Assembly: GCF_030295915.1 (NCBI RefSeq)
Contig: NZ_AP027361.1
Span: 124,001 to 188,000 of the forward strand
Direction of reading: 5' to 3'
DNA length: 64,000 bases
Source: Thalassotalea sediminis
Lineage (GTDB): Bacteria; Pseudomonadota; Gammaproteobacteria; Enterobacterales; Alteromonadaceae
The notes beneath the pieces are model-generated. The model did no database searches, had not been told where the DNA came from, and saw only the letters and a list, made by a program, of their open reading frames with translations. The translations under genes were made by a program, and so were the position numbers. Positions 47,971 to 56,522 of this stretch are shown here, piece by piece. Numbering within the stretch: position 1 is the first letter of the stretch; the number at the start of each line of letters is the position of its first letter.

Positions 47971-48759
47971 ATGACATACCAATTGCACCAAGGTACTGTA
48001 CCTCTTCTAATTAGTATGCCTCATAACGGTAGTGAGGTGGCTGAAGAAATCGCTTTAAACATGACAGACAAAGGCTTATCTTCACAAGATACTGATTGGT
48101 ATAAGGATAGGCTTTACCATTTTGCTAAAGCATTAGGTGCATATATTATTATGCCGAAATATAGCCGTTATGTGATTGACCTTAATCGTGATCCTAACGG
48201 TGTAGATCTTTACCCTGGTGCAAATTCAACAGAGCTTTGCCCAACAACAGCCTTTGATATGACACCACTTTACCTTGAAGGCAAAGCGCCTGATCATAAT
48301 GAGGTTGCACGCAGAATTACGCAGTATTGGTTACCTTATCATCAAGCACTAGAGACCACACTTAATGATATAAAAGCAAAATTCGGGTGTGCGGTGCTTC
48401 TTGAAGCGCATTCCATTAAATCAGTTGTACCGAGATTTTTTGACGGACAACTACCTGATTTTAATTTTGGTACTTCTGAAGGAAGAAGTTGTGATCCCGC
48501 GCTGTTAGCTATGATTGAAAAACTTAATTTTGCCCCCTATAGCAGCATTTCTAATGGTCGTTTTAAAGGTGGCTATATTACCCGTCATTACGGTAGTCCT
48601 TCAGATAACATTCATGCTGTACAGCTTGAGCTGTCACAGCGCACATATATGGAAGAAGAAAGCTTAGAATATTGCCACAATAAAGCTCAGCAGGTCATTC
48701 CTAAATTGAATCAACTCGTCTGTTGCTTGATTGAGTTTGCCCGAAGTAGAGGGAAATAA
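47971..48759 (+). CDS. hutG: N-formylglutamate deformylase HutG
   Basis: HutG hydrolyses N-formyl-L-glutamate to glutamate and formate, the last step of the five-step histidine degradation route. It belongs to the N-formylglutamate amidohydrolase family (262 residues from the ATG at 47971; the TTG at 47950 is less likely). The characteristic segments ISMPHNGSEVAEEI (about 15-28), YVIDLNRDPNG (about 69-79) and LLEAHSIKS (about 144-152, with metal-binding Glu and His) are present. The downstream gene hutF makes its substrate and starts right after it. A HutC-like palindrome lies upstream. Confidence 0.94.
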   Translation: MTYQLHQGTVPLLISMPHNGSEVAEEIALNMTDKGLSSQDTDWYKDRLYHFAKALGAYIIMPKYSRYVIDLNRDPNGVDLYPGANSTELCPTTAFDMTPLYLEGKAPDHNEVARRITQYWLPYHQALETTLNDIKAKFGCAVLLEAHSIKSVVPRFFDGQLPDFNFGTSEGRSCDPALLAMIEKLNFAPYSSISNGRFKGGYITRHYGSPSDNIHAVQLELSQRTYMEEESLEYCHNKAQQVIPKLNQLVCCLIEFARSRGK

Positions 48760-48760
48760 A

Positions 48761-50122
48761 ATGAATATTTATGGTAAAAACATCTTACTTAATACAGGCT
48801 GGGTTGAGGATAAAACATTAGTGATTGATGACGGCACTATTGTTGACATTGTCGATGGTAAATTACCCAATGCCGAAGCATTAAATATTATCATACCAGG
48901 TATGATTAATTGCCATTCTCATGCCTTTCAAAGAGCTTTTGCGGGATTTAGTGAGCAGGGAAGTGAGGGTCAAGATAGCTTTTGGACTTGGCGTAAAGTT
49001 ATGTATCAGTTTCTTGCTAAACTAACTGATAAAGATGCAGAAATCATTGCCACACAGCTGTACATAGAAATGCTAAAAATGGGTTATACGCGAGTAGCAG
49101 AATTTCATTATTTGCATCATAACCAACAGGGTAACAAATACCAATCATTAGCGACGATGGCTAGGTCCATTTTTTGTGCGGCTAAAAATACCGGCATCGG
49201 CTTAACGATGTTACCGGTGCTTTATCAATATAGTGGTTTTAGTCAACAACAGCCTAACGACGGTCAAAAGCGTTTTATAAATGACGTTAGTCAATTTAAC
49301 GCATTGGTATCGGAATGCTTTGATATAAGTAAAGGTATTGAAAATACTAATGTTGGTATTGCTCCACATTCTTTAAGAGCGGTAGACAAAGCGTCATTGC
49401 ACTATGCAGTTAAACATGTCAGAAGTTTAGCTTCTGACGCACCGATCCATATTCATATTGCTGAACAGCAGAAAGAAGTAGCTGATTGTATTGCTCATTA
49501 CAACAAAAGGCCCGTGCAATGGTTGTTTGATAATATCGATGTGGATCAACATTGGTGCTTAATACATGCCACGCATATAGATGAGCAAGAAAGAAAACTG
49601 ATGGTTGAAAAGGGCGTAATCGCTGGTATTTGCCCAACTACAGAAGCAAATCTTGGTGATGGCATTTTTCCAACGGCTGAATATGTCAACGAAGGTGGAA
49701 TATTCGCAATAGGTTCAGATAGCCATATTTCGGTGAACCCTGTTGAGGAGCTACGTTGGCTAGAGTATGCGCAACGACTTATTCGTCAGCAACGTGCTTT
49801 ATTAGCATCAACTGATGTACCCTCTGTGGGCCAATACTTATGGCAAAAAGCGGCACAAGGTGGTGCGATAAGTACAAGCAGTAATACCGGTGAGTTGGCT
49901 ATTGGCAAACAAGCTGATTTATTAGTACTAGATGATTCGCAAATGCGTTTATTTGCTAAAAGTAGGATGCACCTCTTGGACAGTTTAGTTTTCGCAAGCC
50001 AAAAGCCAAGCATTGAGCACGTTATGGTTAACGGTACTTGGGTTATTCGTGACGGACAACATCCCAAGCAAGCACAAGCCGAGCAGCAATTTGCTCAGCT
50101 TCTTGATACCGTTACTGCCTAA
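48761..50122 (+). CDS. hutF: Formimidoylglutamate deiminase HutF
   Basis: HutF deaminates N-formimidoyl-L-glutamate to N-formylglutamate, feeding HutG. It is an amidohydrolase-superfamily enzyme: metal ligands are in PGMINCHSHAFQRA (about 47-60), HIHIAEQQKEV (about 230-240), and GSDSHISVNP (about 317-326); the LIHATHID segment is also conserved. The ATG at 48761 has GAGGG upstream, giving 453 residues; an in-frame start at 48731 lies inside hutG. Together with HutG it indicates the Pseudomonas-type pathway, not the HutG-hydrolase (formiminoglutamase) type. hutU, hutH and hutI are elsewhere. Confidence 0.94.
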   Translation: MNIYGKNILLNTGWVEDKTLVIDDGTIVDIVDGKLPNAEALNIIIPGMINCHSHAFQRAFAGFSEQGSEGQDSFWTWRKVMYQFLAKLTDKDAEIIATQLYIEMLKMGYTRVAEFHYLHHNQQGNKYQSLATMARSIFCAAKNTGIGLTMLPVLYQYSGFSQQQPNDGQKRFINDVSQFNALVSECFDISKGIENTNVGIAPHSLRAVDKASLHYAVKHVRSLASDAPIHIHIAEQQKEVADCIAHYNKRPVQWLFDNIDVDQHWCLIHATHIDEQERKLMVEKGVIAGICPTTEANLGDGIFPTAEYVNEGGIFAIGSDSHISVNPVEELRWLEYAQRLIRQQRALLASTDVPSVGQYLWQKAAQGGAISTSSNTGELAIGKQADLLVLDDSQMRLFAKSRMHLLDSLVFASQKPSIEHVMVNGTWVIRDGQHPKQAQAEQQFAQLLDTVTA

Positions 50123-50475
50123 AACAATGACTGATATTTAGCAATCGTGTTACAGACTACCTTTTGATTTTCTTGATGTAATTTCGGTGAACGTTTTTTT
50201 TCTGTGCAATACTCCGCAAAAAACGTTTTTACCGAATTACGTGAACTCGTGATTTGCTTAACGTATTCGTGTTCACTTTCGTTAAAACGTTCCAATTTGC
50301 TTTCTAAATCACGGTACACTTTATTTGGGTTTAAACGTACTTTAGTATCAGTCGCATCATTAAAGGTAGATAACAAATAGTCTTTTTGTTCTAAATACCA
50401 TTCTTCAAGCTCTGGTTGTGGGTAAAAATGCAAAAATAATGCAATTGCCACGATTAAGATCAATAAATTCTTCAT
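50119..50475 (-). CDS. Small membrane-anchored hypothetical protein
   Basis: A 118-residue protein with one N-terminal hydrophobic segment (about 3-16) that may be an uncleaved signal anchor, then a charged, mostly helical domain containing two cysteines (AEYCTEKK and VVCNTI) that could form a disulfide in the periplasm. I do not recognise it. It overlaps the hutF stop by four bases on the opposite strand and is divergent from ccoG. Function unknown. Confidence 0.7.
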   Translation of the reverse strand: MKNLLILIVAIALFLHFYPQPELEEWYLEQKDYLLSTFNDATDTKVRLNPNKVYRDLESKLERFNESEHEYVKQITSSRNSVKTFFAEYCTEKKRSPKLHQENQKVVCNTIAKYQSLF

Positions 50476-50606
50476 AGCATGTCGTATAATGGAAACCTAT
50501 TGATAGAATAATAAATTAATCCTCAACAATATACGTCTTTTTACTATATCGATAGTATTAAAAAGCGCGATATTGTCCCTTTTCGACGTTTAGATTAGGA
50601 CTTATT

Positions 50607-52040
50607 GTGAAAAAAGAGCAAGATAACGCTAAAAAGCGATTAGACATTCCAGTAAAAAATATAAAGGTTGAACGCCCCAGTCCTGTTCAAGAGTATAAGC
50701 CTCGTGATCAAATTTATGTGCGCAAAGTACAGGGCTTTTTTCAGCAGTTAAGACAGAAAATGAACTTTTTCTTTTTAGGGCTGTTCGCACTATTACCATG
50801 GCTAACATATAATGGCCATCAAGCAATTCTATTAGATATTGCTAATCAAAGGTTTACATTATGGGGGCTGACATTGTGGCCCCAAGATTTAACCTTGCTT
50901 GCATGGCTATTTATCGTCAGCGCATTTCTACTCTTTTTTGTTACCACCTTTTTAGGGCGAGTTTGGTGTGGCTACCTATGTCCACAGACTGTTTGGACAT
51001 TTATATTTATATGGTTTGAAGAAAAAATTGAAGGCAGTGCCAATCAACGAAAAAAACTTGATAGCCAAAAACTGAATTTTAATAAATTTTGGCGCAAAGC
51101 ATTAAAACACAGTTGTTGGTTGTTTTTTTCATTACTTACATCGCTCACGTTCGTTGGTTATTTCGCTCCTGTAGAGCAAGTGTTTTTAGATTTTTTTACC
51201 TTCAATAGCTCGTTGGTGACAGTGGCTATTGTTCTATTTTTTGCTTTTTGTACTTACGGAAATGCAGGCTGGATGCGAGAAATTATGTGTTTACACATGT
51301 GTCCTTATGCTCGCTTCCAATCAGCGATGTTTGATAAAGATACGTTAACGGTTTCATATGATTATAATCGTGGTGAAAGCAGAGGACCTCGATCACGAAA
51401 ACAAGATCCAAAGGAACTTGGACTTGGTGATTGTATTGATTGTAATTTATGTGTGCAAGTGTGCCCTACAGGCATAGACATTCGTAACGGGTTACAATAT
51501 GAATGTATAAACTGTGGTGCCTGTGTTGACGCTTGTGATGGTGTGATGGAGCGCATGAAGTACGATAAAGGTCTTATTCGCTATACGACTGAACATGAAT
51601 TAGAAGGCAAGAAAGTTCACTTAATTCGTTCTAAATTAATTGGCTATGCGATTGTACTTTTCGTGATGACAAGTTTGTTGGCTTGGGAGATCACCCATCG
51701 TTTGCCTGTATCATTAGATATCATTCGTGATAGAACAGAGTTAGCAAAAGAAAACTTCAATGGTGAGATTGAAAATGTCTATACGTTGAAGATTTTAAAT
51801 AAATCACAAACGGATAATACCTATCGTTTATCTGTGAAAGGAATAGACAATATTCAATGGCATGGGCCGCAAGAAGTAGATGTTAAAGCCGCAAGTGTTT
51901 ATACACTGCCAATGAGTATTTCAGCTGACCCATATGACATTGATGGCTATATGACAGATATTACTTTCGTTATTGAGTTAGTTTCAGATGAAGATGAGGT
52001 ATCATTAGAGCACGAATCTCGATTTTTCAATAAGCGCTAA
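50607..52040 (+). CDS. ccoG: Cytochrome c oxidase accessory protein CcoG
   Basis: CcoG (FixG/RdxA) is a membrane ferredoxin-like protein that reduces copper for cbb3-type oxidase assembly. It has five or so membrane segments, a polyferredoxin cysteine set (GRVWCGYLCPQTVWT about 115-129, CLHMCPYARF about 227-236) and two [4Fe-4S] motifs in CIDCNLCVQVCPTGID (about 276-291) and CINCGACVDACDG (about 300-312), followed by a C-terminal immunoglobulin-like domain. 477 residues. Its usual partners ccoNOPQ and ccoS/ccoI are not in the window, so it is detached from them here. Its stop overlaps the srkA start. Confidence 0.93.
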   Translation: MKKEQDNAKKRLDIPVKNIKVERPSPVQEYKPRDQIYVRKVQGFFQQLRQKMNFFFLGLFALLPWLTYNGHQAILLDIANQRFTLWGLTLWPQDLTLLAWLFIVSAFLLFFVTTFLGRVWCGYLCPQTVWTFIFIWFEEKIEGSANQRKKLDSQKLNFNKFWRKALKHSCWLFFSLLTSLTFVGYFAPVEQVFLDFFTFNSSLVTVAIVLFFAFCTYGNAGWMREIMCLHMCPYARFQSAMFDKDTLTVSYDYNRGESRGPRSRKQDPKELGLGDCIDCNLCVQVCPTGIDIRNGLQYECINCGACVDACDGVMERMKYDKGLIRYTTEHELEGKKVHLIRSKLIGYAIVLFVMTSLLAWEITHRLPVSLDIIRDRTELAKENFNGEIENVYTLKILNKSQTDNTYRLSVKGIDNIQWHGPQEVDVKAASVYTLPMSISADPYDIDGYMTDITFVIELVSDEDEVSLEHESRFFNKR

Positions 52041-53014
52041 TGTCAGTATTTAATTTTAGTTCGCTGTCTCCGGATCTCATTCTCGATGGTATCGAGTCAA
52101 CAGGATTGATTGTAGACAGTGGACTCCTACCGTTAAACAGTTATGAAAACAGGGTTTATCAGTTTCAGGATGAAGAAAAAGTAAAATTTGTCACTAAATT
52201 TTATCGTCCACAACGCTGGCGGCCTGAGCAAATTCAAGAAGAACATGACTTTGCCTTTGAGTTGCAAGCGCACGAGTTGCCTATTGTTGCACCGTTGAAA
52301 GTAAGGGGTAAATCATTATTTGAACATCAAGGTTTTCATTTCGCCTTATACCCTTGTCGTGGTGGACGAATATTCGAAGTTGATAACTTAGAACAACTCG
52401 AATGGATGGGACGATTTGTCGGACGAATTCATGCGGTGTCGGCAAAGCATTGCTTTACCTCTCGACCGACAATTTCTACTGATGAATTTGTCATCGAAGC
52501 AATAGAAACAATAAAAACTTCCGGTTATGTTCCTGACTCACTACATTCGCCATTTTTCACTATTTTAGAGCAAGTGGCGGCATTGTGTATTGAGCAATAT
52601 CAAGCGACAAATCTTATTCGTTTACATGGCGATTGTCATGCAGGTAATATTCTTTGGCGAGACGAAGGGCCTCATTTTGTCGATTTAGATGATTGTCGCA
52701 TGGGACCAGCGATTCAAGATCTTTGGATGATGCTTTCGGGCGACCGTCAGCAACAAGTTTTGCAACTTGATACATTATTGTCAGGTTATGAAGAGTTCTG
52801 TGAATTTGATAGCAAAGAACTTGCGCTTATCGAATCTTTGCGTACTATGCGGGTGATAAATTATATTGCATGGTTGTGCCGACGTTGGCAAGATCCTGCA
52901 TTTCCAATGAATTTTCCATGGTTTAATACCGAGAAATATTGGGAAGAACAAATTTTGATGTTAAAAGAGCAATATTCAGCGCTTCAGCAAGCGCCAATCT
53001 CATTGCTACCATAA
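52040..53014 (+). CDS. srkA: Stress response kinase SrkA (YihE)
   Basis: SrkA is a small Ser/Thr kinase of the aminoglycoside-phosphotransferase fold that protects cells from stress-induced death. It has 324 residues (328 in E. coli). The catalytic loop HGDCHAGNILW (about 196-206) and the metal motif VDLDDCRMGP (about 213-222) are intact, and the N-terminal LPLNSYENRVYQF region is typical. The start overlaps the ccoG stop (TAATG) and dsbA follows 14 bases later, the same srkA-dsbA order as in E. coli. Confidence 0.95.
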   Translation: MSVFNFSSLSPDLILDGIESTGLIVDSGLLPLNSYENRVYQFQDEEKVKFVTKFYRPQRWRPEQIQEEHDFAFELQAHELPIVAPLKVRGKSLFEHQGFHFALYPCRGGRIFEVDNLEQLEWMGRFVGRIHAVSAKHCFTSRPTISTDEFVIEAIETIKTSGYVPDSLHSPFFTILEQVAALCIEQYQATNLIRLHGDCHAGNILWRDEGPHFVDLDDCRMGPAIQDLWMMLSGDRQQQVLQLDTLLSGYEEFCEFDSKELALIESLRTMRVINYIAWLCRRWQDPAFPMNFPWFNTEKYWEEQILMLKEQYSALQQAPISLLP

Positions 53015-53028
53015 TAAAGGAGTAAAGA

Positions 53029-53661
53029 ATGCAAAGATTAACGGCCATTTTAGTACTGATAGTTACCATGTTTAGTGCACAGGCGACAGAGTTTAAAGAA
53101 GGTGAGCACTATAAAAAAATAACACCATTGCAGGTTGAGACTCCAGAGGTAAGAGAGTTCTTTTCATTCTATTGTGGTCACTGTTATCAGTTTGAAATTA
53201 TGGTGAAGTCGATAAAAGAACATTTACCAGAAGGTGTTCCATTCGTTAAAAATCATGTTGATTTTTTACCTGGAGCCTCGAAAAAAATGCAGCAAATGTT
53301 GACCCGTGCATTAATTACTGCGCAAAAACTTGGCATGGAAGACCAACAAGTCGCTTCTATTTTTAATTACATTCATGTGCATAAAGCGGTGCCTACGTCG
53401 GCACGAGACATGCGTAATGTCTTTGTATTAAATGGTGCGGATGGAAAAGAGTTCGATCGTTTAATGGCCAGTGATGAAGTGGCGACTTTAGCGGCGAAAA
53501 TGAAATCTTATCAAGACTTATTAGCATCAAAAAATGAATTGAATAAAGTGCCAAGTGTGGTAGTTAATGGCAAATATCTCATTGACGCACATGATTTAGA
53601 TCCAAAGAACTTCGAAGAAGAATATAATAATTTGGTCAAGTATCTATTAGCTTTAGACTAA
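53029..53661 (+). CDS. dsbA: Thiol:disulfide interchange protein DsbA
   Basis: DsbA oxidises cysteine pairs of exported proteins in the periplasm. A signal peptide (about 1-20) precedes a thioredoxin fold with a helical insert. The active site is C49-G50-H51-C52 (FYCGHCYQFE), whereas E. coli DsbA has CPHC. The cis-proline loop is VPSVVVNG (about 175-182). 210 residues (208 in E. coli). AAAGGAG is a strong ribosome site. It is the last gene of ccoG-srkA-dsbA and a terminator hairpin follows. Confidence 0.95.
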   Translation: MQRLTAILVLIVTMFSAQATEFKEGEHYKKITPLQVETPEVREFFSFYCGHCYQFEIMVKSIKEHLPEGVPFVKNHVDFLPGASKKMQQMLTRALITAQKLGMEDQQVASIFNYIHVHKAVPTSARDMRNVFVLNGADGKEFDRLMASDEVATLAAKMKSYQDLLASKNELNKVPSVVVNGKYLIDAHDLDPKNFEEEYNNLVKYLLALD

Positions 53662-53673
53662 TGGTTCGTTGAT

Positions 53674-53710
53674 TCCTCCGGCAAATATTCTTGTCGGAGG
53701 AGCTATTTTT
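53674..53710 (+). terminator. Terminator after dsbA
   Basis: CCTCCGGCAA (53675-53684) pairs with TTGTCGGAGG (53691-53700, one G-T pair) around a 6-base loop, followed by a short U-rich tail (ATTTTT). It lies 13 bases after the dsbA stop and next to the stop of the opposing gene. Confidence 0.7.
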
Positions 53711-55712
53711 GATATAACTGTTCAATAATCCGAGATTTACTACTAGTAAACTCCTCTTCACTTAAAATACCCTGAGACTTTAGTTCCATTAACTTATTAA
53801 GTGAGCTGATCAACTCTTCATCACTTTTATTATTAAGTGTATTGTCTTGGCTTTCTTGCTTCTTTTTAATCGTTGCTGTTGGCGATTGAAGTTGTTGTTC
53901 TGCTGCTGAGGGTGTCACTTTCGTGGTTACTTTTGTACTTTTTGTGACCACTGGCTGCACTTTAGGCTTAATAATACGTTTTTCTGTCGTTGAACAAAGT
54001 TGACGAGAGATCAGCCAACACCAATCTATAAGTTGTTCTTGTACCTGCTCAAAGCGTGCTTTTGTCAAACGCTGATTGCCTTCCCTTAAATATAAACAAA
54101 GTTGTTTAGTTGATTTATCTGATAAATGTAACGTCAGCGTTATTTTCCTGACTTTATTATCGATCATTTTATGTCGTTTTTCTTGTTGAAATGCTTGGTT
54201 TAGAGCCGCTTCTTGCTGGTTAGAAAAAGCCGATGTGGGGTCGACAGTATTAAGGAGTGTATCATTAAGAAAAATGTCGCTTTTGACGATTTTGGCAATC
54301 GAAACAACGTCACTTGCTGTTTTTTCATGGCGTTTAAATAATAATAACGACGCGCGTTTTTTATCAATACTAAATGAAGCGTAATGACTGCGGAGTAACT
54401 TTTTAGCATCTTTGTATTTTTCGTCTTGTCTAAACAATACAGCCAACACGAGCACTCCAATAATAATAACGAGTACAAGTAAATACAGATTGACGCCATT
54501 TGAGTTCTGCACAGGTACAAAAGTAGTCGGTGTTGTTAATGTGCTGTTATTCGCCTTCAATATTATTTTTGACGTTAAATCGACGATTGTTAAGTTTTGG
54601 GCATTGTTTAGCAGCAATTGAGGCTTCGCATCAATGCTTAGTTGCTCAAAGCTAATTGAAGCAAGTGTGGTGCTACCAACATTAGCAGATAACGGTGAGG
54701 CCTTAATCAACCAGTGCTGGTCAGATTTTTGTAAAAAAACGAGTGGGTAATTGTCATTATTTAATGTTGATTTTCTAGCATAAATAAAATTACTATCAAT
54801 TTTCTCTAGGCTAAGTAAATTTTCTGGTTCAGGCTGTTTGGCAATGAAGTTGTCGCCTAATGACGCTTTTCTTATCTGTATGTTGGTATTCAAATATTCA
54901 CCATAAACATACTGATTTTCATTGTTTTTAACCCAAGCAAAATGTTCAATATTACCTAATCCTGTTGCTACAAGTTCATGTGGTAAGTTTGTTTGATTAA
55001 AAAGAACGTTGTCATGAGGTACTGTGTATTGTCTTAAGCCAAATTGCTGTGGGTTAATACGTAACAGCGAACCGGAGAATATGGCGTGATTTGCATGATG
55101 CTTATTAGAGGCGGTAATAATGAATAAGTGGCCAAACCCTTTTTGCCAAGACTTAATATATGGATTAAAACTGAGTGATTTAATATAGGTATCACTATCA
55201 GGTACTGGTATACGAAGTACTTCGCGTTTTTTTTCTTTTACTAGCGTTAGCTTGTCTTCTTCCATTGCCAGCTGCCATTCATAAATGACGGCTTCAAAGG
55301 GATGTGTTTTATTTTTATCTAGTTGAAACTTAACTTTTTTAACGTCTGAAGCGCTTGATTCTAGATGAGCGCTGTAAAAGATAAGGCTGCCATGCTTTTT
55401 TATAGCCGCAAAATTCGGATGCAGGGTGAGCGCAGTAAAGCGTATTAAACGGTTGGAAATATCGTCAGTTGAAATCAGCAGGGAGCTTGTTTGTAAAGCG
55501 CTATTTATTAGGCTGATATTACCGTTATCATTGTATGCTAATAAGTATTCTGGGTGCTGTGGTATGAATAATACTCTCGACAAATTATCTAATGTTGGAT
55601 CAAGAGGCAGTGATTGACTAGTAAATTCCAGTGAATTTGCGTTTGTAAATGATGGACATAATAAACCAATGCAGAGAAACAAGTGTTTTGATATTTTTAA
55701 AAGTTCTTTCAT
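53703..55712 (-). CDS. Membrane protein with exported beta-propeller domain and C-terminal SHOCT motif
   Basis: Large protein of 669 residues from the ATG at 55712 (a TTG three codons upstream is less likely). Order: signal peptide (about 1-26); an extracytoplasmic region of about 380 residues that reads like a PQQ-dependent sugar-dehydrogenase-type beta-propeller (ALTLHPNFA, ELVATGLGNIEHFAW), without clear catalytic residues; a membrane segment (about 415-434); a cytoplasmic domain of about 150 residues; a Lys/Thr/Gln-rich linker; and a final ~40-residue SHOCT-like motif (LNKLMELKSQGILSEEEF). Such an extracytoplasmic sensor plus SHOCT layout suggests signal transfer or complex assembly. I do not know a characterised homologue. 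Confidence 0.78.
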   Translation of the reverse strand: MKELLKISKHLFLCIGLLCPSFTNANSLEFTSQSLPLDPTLDNLSRVLFIPQHPEYLLAYNDNGNISLINSALQTSSLLISTDDISNRLIRFTALTLHPNFAAIKKHGSLIFYSAHLESSASDVKKVKFQLDKNKTHPFEAVIYEWQLAMEEDKLTLVKEKKREVLRIPVPDSDTYIKSLSFNPYIKSWQKGFGHLFIITASNKHHANHAIFSGSLLRINPQQFGLRQYTVPHDNVLFNQTNLPHELVATGLGNIEHFAWVKNNENQYVYGEYLNTNIQIRKASLGDNFIAKQPEPENLLSLEKIDSNFIYARKSTLNNDNYPLVFLQKSDQHWLIKASPLSANVGSTTLASISFEQLSIDAKPQLLLNNAQNLTIVDLTSKIILKANNSTLTTPTTFVPVQNSNGVNLYLLVLVIIIGVLVLAVLFRQDEKYKDAKKLLRSHYASFSIDKKRASLLLFKRHEKTASDVVSIAKIVKSDIFLNDTLLNTVDPTSAFSNQQEAALNQAFQQEKRHKMIDNKVRKITLTLHLSDKSTKQLCLYLREGNQRLTKARFEQVQEQLIDWCWLISRQLCSTTEKRIIKPKVQPVVTKSTKVTTKVTPSAAEQQLQSPTATIKKKQESQDNTLNNKSDEELISSLNKLMELKSQGILSEEEFTSSKSRIIEQLYQK

Positions 55713-55736
55713 GCTAGGCAATTGTCCGCTTATTAT

Positions 55737-56387
55737 TTACGTTTTTGGTAACACGAGTTGTTGAACGTCTATTAACTGTGTTTTATCTTTATTATTGATA
55801 TAGCTTAAATTACCGTCAATAATTATTTCATCGTCAACAGTTGCACTTTCTACCAAATATTCAGCCTGTTTTCCCCAAACATGAATGGTACGTTCTATTG
55901 TTAAATGTCTGACCGTTTGATGATTAGGAGAAAATGCACTTAAGTGGCTACGAATAGTGCATTCAGCTAATTTTTTATGATTCGCGGTTTCAACCAGTTT
56001 GATTGCACTGCAGATTACACCTGAAAGCTTGATTTGATTTATCGACGGTACAAAACCTTTTGCGTAAGTATGAGCGTAAGTGGCATGAATGATTTGTTGG
56101 CGGGTTTTTATACTGTCAACGAGATGGCCTTGAATTAGGACAACATCTCCTTTATCGGCAAAATTCAATGTTTTTTCTACCACATCACCAATCATTTTAA
56201 CGGTGTGAAAGTGCGTCCATTCTTTTTTAGCGTTTGTGTTTTTATCAAACCATTTATGATGAGTAGCGACAGTAAATTCAGCAACGGCAACAACAGGGTT
56301 AGCCAAGTAGCGAATGTCAGGTTTAGCCACTAAATTACCTAAAAGGGTAAGAGAGCATAGGTGATTATGCGGGTGTGCGTGTTTCAT
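55737..56387 (-). CDS. Protein with two SSB-like OB-fold domains
   Basis: The 216-residue product (ATG at 56387; an in-frame ATG at 56408 adds seven residues) looks like two single-stranded-DNA-binding OB folds in tandem. The first (about 8-100) has LCSLTLLGNLVAKPDIRYL, AEFTVATHHKWFDK and WTHFHTVKMIGDVVE, matching SSB strands closely; the second (about 112-212) has NQIKLSGVICSAIKLV, LAECTIRSHLSAF and TIHVWGKQAEYLVES in the same order but more diverged. There is no acidic SSB C-terminal tail. It might bind single-stranded DNA in replication, repair or plasmid-like functions. It is not the main cellular ssb. Confidence 0.8.
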   Translation of the reverse strand: MKHAHPHNHLCSLTLLGNLVAKPDIRYLANPVVAVAEFTVATHHKWFDKNTNAKKEWTHFHTVKMIGDVVEKTLNFADKGDVVLIQGHLVDSIKTRQQIIHATYAHTYAKGFVPSINQIKLSGVICSAIKLVETANHKKLAECTIRSHLSAFSPNHQTVRHLTIERTIHVWGKQAEYLVESATVDDEIIIDGNLSYINNKDKTQLIDVQQLVLPKT

Positions 56388-56522
56388 TAATATCCATAGT
56401 AATTGCATTTACTCAGATTAATTTATAAGAAGCCTTGTATTATAACAAGTTTATTCTGGCTTATACGCGATTAATGAAGGAAGCTAAGTGTCGTTTATAA
56501 TGGGTTAAGTATCATGTTTTAC

